A stretch of 64,000 nt of DNA from Actinostola sp. cb2023 (taxonomy: Eukaryota > Cnidaria > Anthozoa > Actiniaria > Actinostolidae). Location: assembly GCA_033675265.1 (NCBI GenBank), contig JAUJYZ010000308.1, positions 1 to 64,000 of the forward strand. Direction: 5' to 3'. Within the stretch, counting starts at the first letter, position 1; every line of letters starts with the position of its first letter. The notes beneath the pieces are model-generated. The model was given only the letters and a program-made list of their open reading frames with translations. It did no database searches and was not told where the DNA came from. The translations under genes and the position numbers were made by a program. Shown here one piece after another: positions 1 to 10,789 of this stretch.

Positions 1-436
1 CACTGGAGCACAGGAATCCTAAAGGCATCGCTCAGACTAAAGTGCTAGGCGTTTTGAGCCACTGTGAAGGATATTAGGTTTTTCATTCAGTATTTTATGC
101 TGTGAATATTGATGATGTTATACGGTCCATGGTTGTGCTGCGTCTATGGAACGATACGATAATATCAACATAAATCAACACCGCAAACGCATTATGGGGC
201 ATTCTTGACATTCTTCTTCCGGTTCTTAAAACGTCATTGATCAGGTAGTCATGTTCCTAGTTACCAGATACCGTATTTCCTCGATTAAGCGCCCTGGGAG
301 CTTTATTTCAAATTTTGTGGTCAAGGGGGGCGCATAACGAGGGGGGGGGGGGGGGGGGGGGTGGGGGTTTGAACTCGGATTCGGAAACATAACAGTAATG
401 AAAAGGAAGTTGTATGCCATATCTGTAATCTCTTAC

Positions 437-926
437 CACAGGCAAACCACAGTGATAAAGTGGTACCCGTAAAGGTGCAGTAATACGGGCAACAAAAATC
501 GTGCAACAATTGTCTCGCAACATTGTTGCGTTGCAAGTTGCAGAGCAATGTTTTTCTCGTATTACCACCGTTCGCGCAACTTGTCGCGCAACACATTTTC
601 GTGTTGCAGGTTGCAAAACTTTGCTGCGCAAAGTAGAAGCTCTTTCTACTTCATGCAACAAAGTTTTTTGCAACCTGCAACCACCGAAAAATTTAATTTG
701 TACATGTTGCGCGACAAGTTGCGCGAACGATGGTAACACGAGAAACATTGCTCTGCAACTTGCAACGCAACAATCTGAACAATGTTGCGCGACAAGTTGC
801 ACGATTTTTTGTTGCTCGTCAGTTACCGCACCTTAAAGTGACATTTTCTCTAAAAATTATTGAAAAAACGCGTTTATTCGGTATTTTTTAGAGAAAATGT
901 CACTTTATCACTGTGGTTTGCCTGTG
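437..926. mobile_element. hAT-like MITE with CACAGGCAAACCACAG ends
   Basis: Terminal inverted repeats run CACAGGCAAACCACAGTGAT at the left and its complement ending at 926. CTCTTAC lies directly on both sides (430-436 and 927-933), consistent with a 7-8 bp target duplication as made by hAT transposases. The ends resemble those at 29215-30303 and 33944-34273, so this is one family. A second palindromic repeat (472-836) lies inside, and 838-905 forms a further short inverted repeat. Confidence 0.6.
472..836. repeat. Palindromic GTTGC-rich MITE, nested
   Basis: A long imperfect palindrome built of GCAACTTG / CAAGTTGC blocks. The arm starting GGTGCAGTAATACGGGCAAC at 472 returns in inverse order before 836. 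A degenerate relative occurs at 61085-61250. The open frames here (both strands) follow from the repeat and are not genes. Confidence 0.6.
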
Positions 927-1024
927 CTCTTACTGTACTATTGTATGCAAGGGGGGCGCTTAATCGAGGGGCTTAATCGAGGGGGAGCGTTTATTTCAAA
1001 TTTTGTATGCAAAGGGGCGCTTAA

Positions 1025-1485
1025 GGACGTTCGCGGGCAATTGAAGTTATAATGTCAATTTTCTGAAACTTGGCATACAGATACTCTATCGTATTAGAGT
1101 TAAAAAAACTGAAATAAAAAATGGGGGTCACCGTCTTCGTTTTTGAACTACACGCCGAGCAAAACTGACGATTTTGAAGAGAAAGACGCGCGAATTATGA
1201 TAAGTCAGATCGTGTCAAATGAACACATCAAAATTACATGAAAACGTTCTTCAAATTCTATTAAATTTTACCTGACATTGAATCTATTTGTAGTTAACAT
1301 AATTGATTAAATATCAATTCAATAACTGGTAATTCGAAGTATTTGTGAAGGTTTTAATCCGCGCGTTGCCGTCAAAATGTGCGTCGTTCGAATCCGTGGA
1401 GGGGTGTAATTTTTTTGAAAATATTGATGTCAGTCGCGCGATTGTGCGCAGTAAGAATGCGCGCGAGCAATGACCACGAACGTCC
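1025..1485. mobile_element. TTAA-targeting MITE with GGACGTTCGCG end
   Basis: TTAA at 1021-1024 and again at 1486-1489 brackets a segment whose ends read GGACGTTCG and CGAACGTCC. It interrupts the host motif GGGCGC-TTAA-TCGAGGG; an uninterrupted copy of this motif lies at about 955-970. This supports TTAA target duplication, as in piggyBac and Kolobok. No coding capacity is seen. Confidence 0.65.
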
Positions 1486-1503
1486 TTAATCGAGGGAAAT
1501 ACG

Positions 1504-2294
<791 letters not shown>

Positions 2295-2299
2295 GATTG

Positions 2300-2750
2300 A
2301 GGGTATTTAACTTCTTCAGGCAAAGGGAATAGACGACAAACGCGTATTCAGACGTTTCGCCGGTGAAGGCTTCATCAGTGGTCATTAAACTGAAAATCAC
2401 TATCTTAAATAACTTACCGATTAGAATTCTGAAATACCCAATCAGGGTATTGGGTTGAACAAAAGTGCTTCGATTACTTTACGCTCTTTAGGGAATTTGA
2501 TGTTTGGGTGAAGTATTTTTCCATCTAATTGGAGATTCTTTCAGGAAGTTGGCAGAGTGTGATGCCAAATGTGTATACACGGTCTGGCCTCGGGTGTTCT
2601 TTGATCCGTGAACCAATGGTGCGTCCCGTTTCTCCCAATGTAGACTGCTTGACAGTAGGAACACTTAATATGGTAGATGGTATTCTTTGTCAGGCATCTA
2701 TCATTCCCTTTCGGCCGAGCACACATGTCTCACATTCGCTTGGATATTCC
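2300..2750 (-). pseudogene. Penelope-like retroelement 3' remnant (GIY-YIG endonuclease)
   Basis: On the minus strand, 2541-2726 translates to a segment with CxxC spacing followed by VYIG, then HIWHHTLPTS; continuing downstream in another frame is HSANFLKESPIRWK. These resemble the GIY-YIG endonuclease region that closes Penelope-like reverse transcriptase proteins. The frame is broken, so it is dead. The flank (2300-2400) matches the repeat at 46133-46770, including the hammerhead-like core. The reverse transcriptase domain is absent. Confidence 0.6.
2345..2378 (-). ncRNA. Hammerhead-like ribozyme core in Penelope-like repeat
   Basis: The minus strand reads CTGATGAAGCC, a six-base loop, then GGCGAAACGTC: the conserved CUGAUGA and GAAA boxes separated by a short GCC/GGC stem. 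Hammerhead motifs are known in the repeats of Penelope-like elements. There is an extra A before stem II, and stems I and III were not verified, so activity is uncertain. Confidence 0.4.
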
Positions 2751-2787
2751 TAATTATAATTATAATTATCCATTCCTAATAATAATA

Positions 2788-2793
2788 AAAAAA

Positions 2794-2879
<86 letters not shown>

Positions 2880-2881
2880 TG

Positions 2882-2949
<68 letters not shown>
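2788..2949. repeat. (AAT)n microsatellite
   Basis: A long AAT run with a few GAT variants near 2878-2883, the second such array in 700 bases. It ends about 40 bases beyond the stop codon of the GPCR-like sequence. Confidence 0.95.
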
Positions 2950-2950
<1 letters not shown>

Positions 2951-2989
2951 TAATGTAAATACTTGATACGGTTAAAGGCTTTTATGAAG

Positions 2990-3945
2990 TCAAAGAGATG
3001 TCAAGTCTTGCCCATTCCTCTCGCGACATGTTTCATTGCGATCTGATCGCGGCAAAGGTCTGGTCGGAATAGTGAGTCCAACAGCTCCTGGATGAACACG
3101 TGGTCGATCACGTGCACATTTTGTGACCAATTGGAATGTAGCTTTTCTGACGTCTTTCATTCGTAGTTGGTAGATAACTGGATTAATGAGAGAGTTGGAG
3201 CACTGTAATAGCTTTGCAATGTTACGTTTACAACGATCACGTTATGCAATGTACCATGGGAAGCCAGTATGCTAATAACCACGAATGGGATCCAGCATAA
3301 GATGGATGAAATGGCGACAATATATGAAGAGAGTCTTGGCCAGTTCTCTCTCCCGTTGCGTTGTGGCTCTTGCTGCCATCTGCTGCATCTGACGGTTTTG
3401 TAGCTTCAACTTAAAGTAGATGGCTAGGTAACCTAGGCATATGACGCACGTAGAGGCGATAACCCAGATCAATTGGAGGAAATACAGTAACTGAAAAAGA
3501 ATGTACAGTACAGACGCTACCACTGCAAGCAGCCACGTGATGACCACACCCACCACATACGTCTTGAAAAGACGTCAATCGACTGTGGAATGGATAGAAC
3601 GTAGCGTAGCATCGCTCCAGACAAATCAGAACCAAGAACGAGATGGACGCGATGCTGGGGAAGATCTCTCCACCTTTGAGAAATGACCGACTTTGCAAAA
3701 GTCGCGCCTGCCACTTGAGGTACCCGCCGCTGTACTCAACTAAAAAACAAGGGATTGCAACGAGACCGAACACCATGTCTGCTATGGCCAGATTGACAAC
3801 ACAGAATAAACTACGCTTACGAAGATGTCTGTTGATGGTGATTGTCACGGCTGTGAGAAAGTTCAAAAATCACCATGGCGACGCCATAGATGATGAACAC
3901 TGTAAACCATACCAGGTGAAATGCCTTGGAGTAGTTGTCGGCCAT
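2990..3945 (-). pseudogene. Rhodopsin-like (class A) GPCR, frame broken four times
   Basis: Read through the breaks this is one intronless receptor of about 318 residues, a normal length. The start ATG is at 3943-3945, with an NGS glycosylation-type site coded just upstream. In order: TM1; TM2 with NLAIADMVFG; TM3 with CLERCYATFYPF (ERC in place of DRY); TM4 with VVITWLL; TM5; TM6 with CWIPF; TM7 with NSLINPVIYQLR (the NPxxY motif); a basic tail; stop at 2990-2992. Frame changes fall near 3863 (T5 run), 3565 (T4), 3325 (TT) and 3218 (A3). Each is a single base in a short homopolymer, so a working gene damaged by assembly error is possible. The ligand cannot be assigned. Confidence 0.8.
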
Positions 3946-5584
3946 TTGAGTAGTTGTGAGGGCCTGTGAGCCGTTCAATTTTAGTTCCGCCGCATCTGTG
4001 GATGGTTAGAAGTTAGACTGATGAGGCAACTGTAAAATGATCAGTTCATCACACGATCTGCGCATGCGCATGCACCTGCGTTTATCTGCAATCAATCTTC
4101 AGTTCATCCCATCGATCAGTTTTTCAAAACATTGTTGATTCATCAACTTGTACCTTATAACCAATACATATCATTTATTATTATTAATTAAAATCTGTCA
4201 TGTCGGTGTACATCTGATCAGTGATAGACTGACATTTTAACTCAATAGGTCTATCTGAATGATTAGCTGTGCAAGATCAAGAGCTCCAGAAAGTAATGAA
4301 GTTTTGTAAGCTAACTGCACTGATAATTTGAATATACATGCATCAAGTATACCGGCCTATTTCAAAAATCTACATGTAGCTAGTTATCACCCTCTAGTTA
4401 AAAGGTGAATCATCAGTGGGAGTTATCAGGTCGTTTACCAACAAACTGAGTCTTTCTACCCAAATTCCCTGATTTTTAACAAAACTCCATTCAGTCAACT
4501 CATTTTGAATTTTACTTGCCAATTTATTTCTCCCCAATGTTCTTGTTTTCATTGTCACTTACAAGACGTTCAGTGAACTGATATGGCTGCAAATAGAAAC
4601 TCCCCATGTCGCGGTAATAATTAAGTCAAATCCACGATTGTCATTGAATTGGGTCATACCCAAGTTTGTGCCTTTAGGGTGAGTAACGGTAAACATTAAT
4701 ATTAATTGAAATAGGTGATATCAAAAACACTGTCAAATTGAAACTGAATTTTACAAGTAAACGGCACTCGTGTCTATATAATAATTTTCCCATAATCCTT
4801 TGCGAACAGAAACGATAACAGGACGTAATTATTTTGGGGCAGTTTCATGAAGTCAAAGCATTGTTCTTCAAATGGATGGTAGACCATGGTATTTTGTGCC
4901 CCAAAAAAGATTTTGACCTTGCAATTATATATATATATTTTTTTGGAGGTCCAAAACGGGAAGCGTAGCGTATTGTAAATGTTTTCTTGTAAATATCGTT
5001 GTAATATCTGTATGTATTTTTAAAGTTTTATTCAAGAAAACGACAAGGGGACTGTGTATACTTGCTAAGCTGACAGACTGGGCTTTGGAGAAGGGACTCA
5101 GATCTAGAAGCAAAACTGAGTGATGAAGGGGGAGACTAGACTTGAAGGGAAAACGGACTTTGAGAAAGTCTAGGGAGAGACAGGCTAGGGCAGTAGGAGA
5201 TCATTCCGCTGAAGATGAACTGAGATCATTCTGCAGTTAAAAAGATCATTCTGAAGAAGAAAGGGATGAAGAATGAGCAATGTGAAGAAATGTTGCAGTT
5301 TAATAATAGTTCAACATAAAACTGTCAAACTAGTTTGCATTATTACAAGTTTGTTGTATCACATGCTTATTTACATATTTATAGGTAAATTAATGTCTTT
5401 CAAGGACAGTTACCTAATAGGGGGTCTATAATTTTTCATGATTATGTACAGGGGGGTCATGACGTTTTTTCAGTTTTGTTTGAATCCCGAGTTTGGAAGT
5501 GGGCCAAAAGTTTTGTTTTTCTTTATGAATCTTGCCAAACCTGAATTTTCTTTACGGCACTTTCATTTCCTTTCACCTGTATAT
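3946..5584. other. Intergenic stretch, no gene recognised
   Basis: No convincing exon or transposon end was found. The longest open frame (about 60 codons at 4925-5113, minus) has no recognisable features. A few GATCATTCTG repeats lie near 5200-5260. Confidence 0.45.
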
Positions 5585-6330
5585 GTCAGTATGGGGTCTC
5601 ATATATATATATGACAACACCTATATGTTTCCTCTTTGGTCAATGGTTTTGTATTTATCTTTTGCTGTATAGGCTTTTGCTTCTGTTTCTTGATCGTCCG
5701 AGAGGAAACTCTGCCAGGATTCGCTACATTTCTCGTTGAGCATGCGCGACGGTTACGTCATGGGTTGCGTAGCGACGACAATGCATAGTTGACTATTAAT
5801 AAACGGTAATCAATAAAGTCTTTTTTTACAATACTTTACTGATTCCTAGATTTGTACATTCTTCTATTTGGTCAGCAATTAATAAGTTCAGAGGAGTTAT
5901 AACGATAGCTAGAGGATTTGCCAGTTGGGAAACGATCGGTCCACTGACTGCGATGTTTTATTCGAACCGCCGTATAAACTGGTAAACATCCAAACACATT
6001 CCCACCTTGATTGCCAGTTCTTGATGTATTGACAGCCTCTCTAATATTCCTCTACGTGAAACAACAGCTCCATCGAAAATAACATTTCGAATCAGTGGAC
6101 GTACGCCATATTTGTTTGGTAACGAAGTCATCCAAGAATTTGGAAGAAACCGTCGCGCATGCTCAACGAGAAATGTGGCGAATCCTGGCAGAGTTTCCTC
6201 TCGGACGATCAAGAAACAGAAGCAAAAGCCTATACAGCAAAAGATAAATACAATTAAAACCATTGACCAAAGAGGAAACTCTGCTAGCAGGGTACACCTA
6301 TAACACCTATATATGGCATATGGGGTCTCA
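5585..6330. repeat. Inverted duplication of a ~170-bp segment with satellite units
   Basis: The segment at about 5590-5750 (satellite-like end, then a stretch coding FCFLIVREETLPGF on the plus strand) is repeated in reverse at about 6145-6330, where the same peptide is coded on the minus strand. Both copies keep the frame over about 40 residues. The arms flank some 390 bases of unrelated sequence. Confidence 0.7.
5958..6263 (-). CDS. Hypothetical 101-aa membrane-type ORF
   Basis: Starting from ATG at 6263 the product opens with a very hydrophobic, cysteine-rich segment (residues 1-20, IFCCIGFCFCFLIV) that could be a membrane anchor. A basic and mixed C-terminal part of about 80 residues follows. 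I do not recognise the family. The first 40 codons are duplicated in inverse orientation at about 5640-5750, where the frame is also open. It could be the last exon of a larger gene, since the frame continues upstream into the satellite, or a chance ORF. Confidence 0.25.
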   Translation of the reverse strand: MVLIVFIFCCIGFCFCFLIVREETLPGFATFLVEHARRFLPNSWMTSLPNKYGVRPLIRNVIFDGAVVSRRGILERLSIHQELAIKVGMCLDVYQFIRRFE

Positions 6331-6978
6331 TATATATGACAACACCTATATATGGCATATGGGGTCTCATATATATGACAACACCTATATATGGCATATG
6401 GGGTCTCATATACAACACCTATATATGTCATATGAGGTCTCATATATATGACAACACCTATATATGGCATATGGGGTCTCATATATATGACAACACCTAT
6501 ATATGGCATATGGGGTCTCATATATATGACAACACCTATATATGGCATATGGGGTCTCATATATATATATGACAACACCTATATATGTCATATGGGGTCT
6601 CATATATATGACAACACCTATATATGGCATATGGGGTCTCATATATATATATGACAACACCTATAACCTATATATGTCATATGGGGTCTCATATATATGA
6701 CAACACCTATATATGGCATATGGGGTCTCATATATATATATGACAACACCTATAACCTATATATGTCATATGGGGTCTCATATATATATGACAACACCTA
6801 TATATGGCATATGGGGTCATATCTATATATGACACAAAAAAAACCACCTATAAACCATATATATATATGACAACACCTATAACCTATATATGTCATATGG
6901 GGTCTCATATATATGACAACACCTATATATGTCATATGGGGTCTCATATACAGCTGTATATGACAACACCTATATATG
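6302..6978. repeat. 39-bp satellite array
   Basis: About 16 copies of a 39-bp unit (TATATATGGCATATGGGGTC, then TCATATATATGACAACACC), with small length changes in the TA runs. Because 39 is a multiple of three, repetitive open frames arise on both strands (MRPHMPYIGVV type); these are not genes. Related single units sit at about 5590-5625. Confidence 0.9.
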
Positions 6979-6980
6979 TT

Positions 6981-7759
6981 CAGGGGCGGATCCAGGGCTT
7001 TTTTTAAACAGTGGGGGTTGTGTTATCTGAGCGGCGAAGCCGCGAACTACTAGGGGGGTGTGGGGGTATGCCCCCCCCAGAAAATTTTGAAATCTAATGC
7101 AATTTTTAGAGATCTGGAGTTGTTTTATTACAATAACACAACAAAACTCAATTTTCAGTAAAATTGTGAGTTTATTGGACATCCAACAAAGATGCTTGGA
7201 AGAGTCTTCTTGGGTGAGCTTAGTGTGTAAAACTAAGTTTCGAAAAGCGAAGAAATATAAAAAGCACCTTCAAGTTAGTAAACAATTTCAGTTCGTACAT
7301 TCTCAGCGCTGTGCACGTGTTCCACTTGTGACGTCACATCACGTGACTTTACAAAAACAACCCGAACAGTCGAATCACTTTTTCGCGGATTTTTTTCGAG
7401 TTAGAGATAACTTTTGGCAACATATTCTCGATTTCAACAACAAGTGTAGTCTTTAAATTTGTTTTTGGTGTTTTTCCGGATTTGTTAAATCATTTTCAAA
7501 ATAAATTAATATTTACGTGAGATCTTGCCTTGAACTTTTGCCGCTAAAAAAGGCAGGTTCTTTCAGTTATCAGTCAAACCGCCCTCGAAGTTGAACGGTC
7601 GTGCAAACAGTATGAATTAATTATATTATTCTTACGAGAGAGAGAGCTGAAAGGCAAGAGGGGACCTACGGACAGACATACTGACATATACAAGTATTTA
7701 AAAAATATCCATAGGGGGGGGTTGCAACCCCCAGAACCCTCCCCCTGGATCCGCCCCTG
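6981..7759. mobile_element. Non-autonomous DNA transposon, CAGGGGCGGATCCAGG ends
   Basis: The left end CAGGGGCGGATCCAGG is matched at the right by CCTGGATCCGCCCCTG. The interior next to each end is G-rich or C-rich. Such ends are widespread in animal hAT-related MITEs. I could not identify a clear target duplication; it interrupts or abuts the 39-bp satellite. No transposase is coded. Confidence 0.7.
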
Positions 7760-7862
7760 TAGCGCTATCCACCAGATAAGTCCTATCCAACGGATAAATT
7801 TTATTGGATAACTGCATCATTTTTATCCGTTGGATAAGACTTATCCGGTGGATAGCGCTATT
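7760..7862. repeat. Small palindromic MITE (TAGCGCTATCCAC ends)
   Basis: TAGCGCTATCCACCAGATAA and its inverse close a 100-bp near-palindrome with an AT-rich centre. It directly joins the previous element. Confidence 0.65.
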
Positions 7863-8019
7863 CACCTTTCGTGCAACCGGGGCCTGACAATTTAGTTCAT
7901 AAAGCTTTCAGTAATTGTAAGTAATTATTACGAAACCAAGATAGAATAATTTAAACTGACCAGCAGTCAACTTTGGTCTTTTAATAAGCATTCTCCTATC
8001 TCCTATCTCCTTTCTCTCT

Positions 8020-8640
8020 GACAACCTTTTTTGAAATAGGTGTCAGTAAACGATGGACGTTTCAGAGACATTTGAAGATATTTTTTCTCTTTGACATATT
8101 TTACTAGAGATATGAATGTTCAGGTGAACCCGCCGTGTAGCTACAAGAATCGCTCTGTTTTCACTCTTTTGTGAGTATAAGCTTAAATACGGCTATCTTT
8201 TCTTTATATTTTCAGTCATACACTTGAGAAAATATGTGTAACTATAGAACTTACAGAATGGTTAGTATGTTATTGAGAAAACTGAGCAGTTAGATTTAGT
8301 TTTCTTCAGTTATTGTGGACAAAATAATTGGACGATTCGTCGAGTTTCTTGGTGTGTTTGAAATTGAAGCTCAATTCTTGCAAATTGTCGGGTTAAAATC
8401 ATCAAAATCACATCTGGATAGAACTTGAACTTAACTAAACAAGAAAAACTGTAATTGTATGGCTTATAATTAGTAAATAAAACATGTTTGACAACAGAAA
8501 AATATATATTTGTGATCGATCAAATGCACTGCATCGCTTCAAGGTTGTTCAAGGTCATCAAAACCATGTTTCTGTGCTCTTATATCACATAGCTTTTTAG
8601 CCAATCAGACCGCGCGTTATATCATAGTTACTTTATAATT
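8020..8640. repeat. Truncated copy of a dispersed repeat
   Basis: Several blocks match, in reverse, the repeat at 18791-19880: for example AAACGATGGACGTTTCAGAG near 8050 and the CATCGCTTCAAGGTTGTTCA block near 8530. Apart from this, 7863-8949 shows nothing I recognise. Confidence 0.55.
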
Positions 8641-8949
8641 CTGTTTATGTCCACCTCAGATTCATTAGAATGTAATGCATTTGGAATTTGATTAAATTAA
8701 ATTATATTAAGTGTTCACAATTAGAACCACATACTGTACAACTGTTTTCACATCGAGAGCCAACACAATAGATAATGAGGCGGCTTCTTCATGTATATAT
8801 GGCTTTTGAACTATATAGGCCTTAGAGATGAAAGTGCGCATTATCGCCCCATCGGTCTTTCCGGAGAACTAGGTCATACAGATACAGAAGTTCTCATCCA
8901 CAGTACATGCTTCCCTGCTTTCTCTTGGTTGTAATCACAGATATACAGT

Positions 8950-10112
8950 TTAAATGCCGTTGCCAAACCAGTAATTAGTGTTCGATTCGTCCGATAAACA
9001 GCATCTGAATTTGTAATTCACTGCAATATAGAAGCCAAACACATCTTGACTATTTATTCCTCCAGGTGTGGAACCAAACTCACAACCGTTATAGGTTATG
9101 TCGTGGTGTAATATATATCCACTTCCCTGCCACCAGGCTACGGTACAGCTACTACATTTGTGGTTCAAAACGTTGATGTACTCAACTCGCTTGCACATAG
9201 CACCACCTGCAAAGCTGAGCATGTCAAAGTTAGAAATCTTCAAACGTACGTAGTCCACATAGCTGAGCCCATCTTGTGGAAAGTTGCAGGTAATACGCCA
9301 GTGTGACGAGCTACGGCTGATGTGTTGCATACGTGGAAGAGATAATCGGTAGGAATCCCAGTTTGGATCGTCTTCGTTTAACGGGGCGTTTAGATAGAAA
9401 GGTTGTGATTTAAATTGCGGTAACATTCTGTTTCCAAACAGTCCAGACATAATGAGCGTCCAGACTTTGTTGGGTTCGCTGTGAAAATCACAATACACAT
9501 GGTAGTATTGGCCGTTAGCGTCTCGTATGTAGTACAGTCCTGATTCTAGGATGCCTGTCTTGTAATGATCTGCGCAGGTAGTAGGATATTTCTGAAAGGC
9601 AAATAATAATATGTTCTCGCAATTATGTTTGAAATACATATTTTACAAATGAAAAGAATGAACACATCGTGTAACATACGGTTTGTGCTGGGTTGTCATA
9701 ACTTACAAGTCAAGGAAAACGTTTGTCCATTTAGCGTGGATCTACTTACCATTGATGGAGACTGTGGTTGAACATAAATACAGTTAGTCTCCTTCTGAAG
9801 GCTGTTTGCAATTCCTTCCGCCACAGAACTGATTCCTTTGGAGTTGAGTTCACAGAATCCCTCTCCCTCGGTCTGCGTGTAGTGATTGTACGAAACACAT
9901 TTGGGAAACTCAGCCAAACATGCTTGACCACATCCTATCAGGCTTACAGACAAGACTTTGTATTGAAACCCGTTCAGCTTGTAACCTTGGAGAGAGATCG
10001 GTATCCCATCAAAGTGGCGATAAACGTCACTCATTGGGTTTTGACCTACGACTATAATCGAAGCGTTCTTGCCCAGTAGAAGTACCACGATGATTACAAA
10101 CCACAAGACCAT
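8950..10112 (-). CDS. Secreted PAN/apple plus fibrinogen-like protein, copy 1
   Basis: Two exons: 10112-9750 (121 codons, donor GTAAGT, phase 0) and 9591-8950 (acceptor TTTCAG), giving 334 residues with stop at 8950-8952. Residues 1 to about 22 form a hydrophobic signal peptide (MVLWFVIIVVLLLG). Residues 25-115 look like a PAN/apple domain with GCGQACLAEFPKC and a later CELNSKG. Residues 122-334 start like a fibrinogen-related domain (TCADHYKTGILESGLYYI, then YHVYCDF and WTLIMS) but diverge into a cysteine-rich form ending FRCCLSDESNTNYWFG. PAN and fibrinogen-like modules bind proteins or carbohydrate, so an extracellular adhesion or matrix role is likely; some cnidarian skeletal-matrix proteins look similar. 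Its paralogue is at 14353-24751 and a relic at 13353-13570, all on the same strand. Confidence 0.8.
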
Positions 10113-10789
10113 TTTGTGTCAGTTCATAGTCATCAGACCTTCTGAAAACTAGAGCTTCTTGATCCAGGTGTTTTCGCAAATTAAATTTCCATGTTGTTTC
10201 AAAGTAAATACAATTGTCTCAAAATACATTGTTTGAATAGAGGTAAATTGACTTTACCTAAAATTGCAATACTAAAATGTAATATGCATTTTGTTTCTTT
10301 ATTCCTGCTCTTTTCCACGTGTTGAAAGAGAAGGGATGCCGTCGTATATTCCTTCAATTATAATACAGACCGATACAAATAAACTATACAATAAAAATAC
10401 AATGCAATCCTTTTTTATTGTGGTAGAAAAATTCAGCTACAAAATTGGCATATTTCATTATCTAAAGTACCAATACCTGCTCTTGCATTTCATTGATGAT
10501 CCTGTGTTATGTTAATAACCAGCGACTACTAACTTATAACTTTCAATGCAGCTGGTTAAACAAGAATAAATGACGCTGAATATGTTCGAGTACTAAATAT
10601 TACAAATTGAATTCGTAAACAAAACCTGTTAACATCACATGGTATATGTATGTGGAGTAGATGTGATGAAAGGCTTAAATTTATTCGATTATCAACGCCT
10701 TTATAATTAGATTGTCGGGTCGAGAAGAAAATTGAGATAACAGCCAACTATGCTGTCATCGAGGTTGCAACGGATCATGACTAAAACAC
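10113..10789. other. Upstream flank of the PAN/fibrinogen-like gene
   Basis: AT-rich, and includes the presumed promoter of the minus-strand gene. No clear TATA box or transposon end is seen. Confidence 0.4.

Larger units (their letters stand above)
272..1503. mobile_element. Outer inverted-repeat transposon holding nested insertions
   Basis: The left end reads GTATTTCCTCGATTAAGCGC and the right end carries its complement, ending GAGGGAAATACG. The right copy is split by another element inserted in its TTAA (see 1025-1485). No transposase is visible, so it is a non-autonomous element. The interior holds a poly-G run (341-361), a hAT-like element (437-926) and duplicated motifs of the type GGGGCGCTTAATCGAGGG. 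The superfamily is not clear from the ends alone. Confidence 0.6.

Noticed and set aside
308..836. ORFs of 90-164 codons on both strands
   Set aside because: They lie in a palindromic MITE; low complexity and Cys-rich by repeat, no start context or family match.
1380..1400. GTTCGAATCC, resembling a tRNA T-loop
   Set aside because: No acceptor, D or anticodon stems can be formed around it; it lies within a MITE.
6263..6660. MRPHMPYIGVV repeat proteins
   Set aside because: 39-bp satellite read in open frames on both strands.
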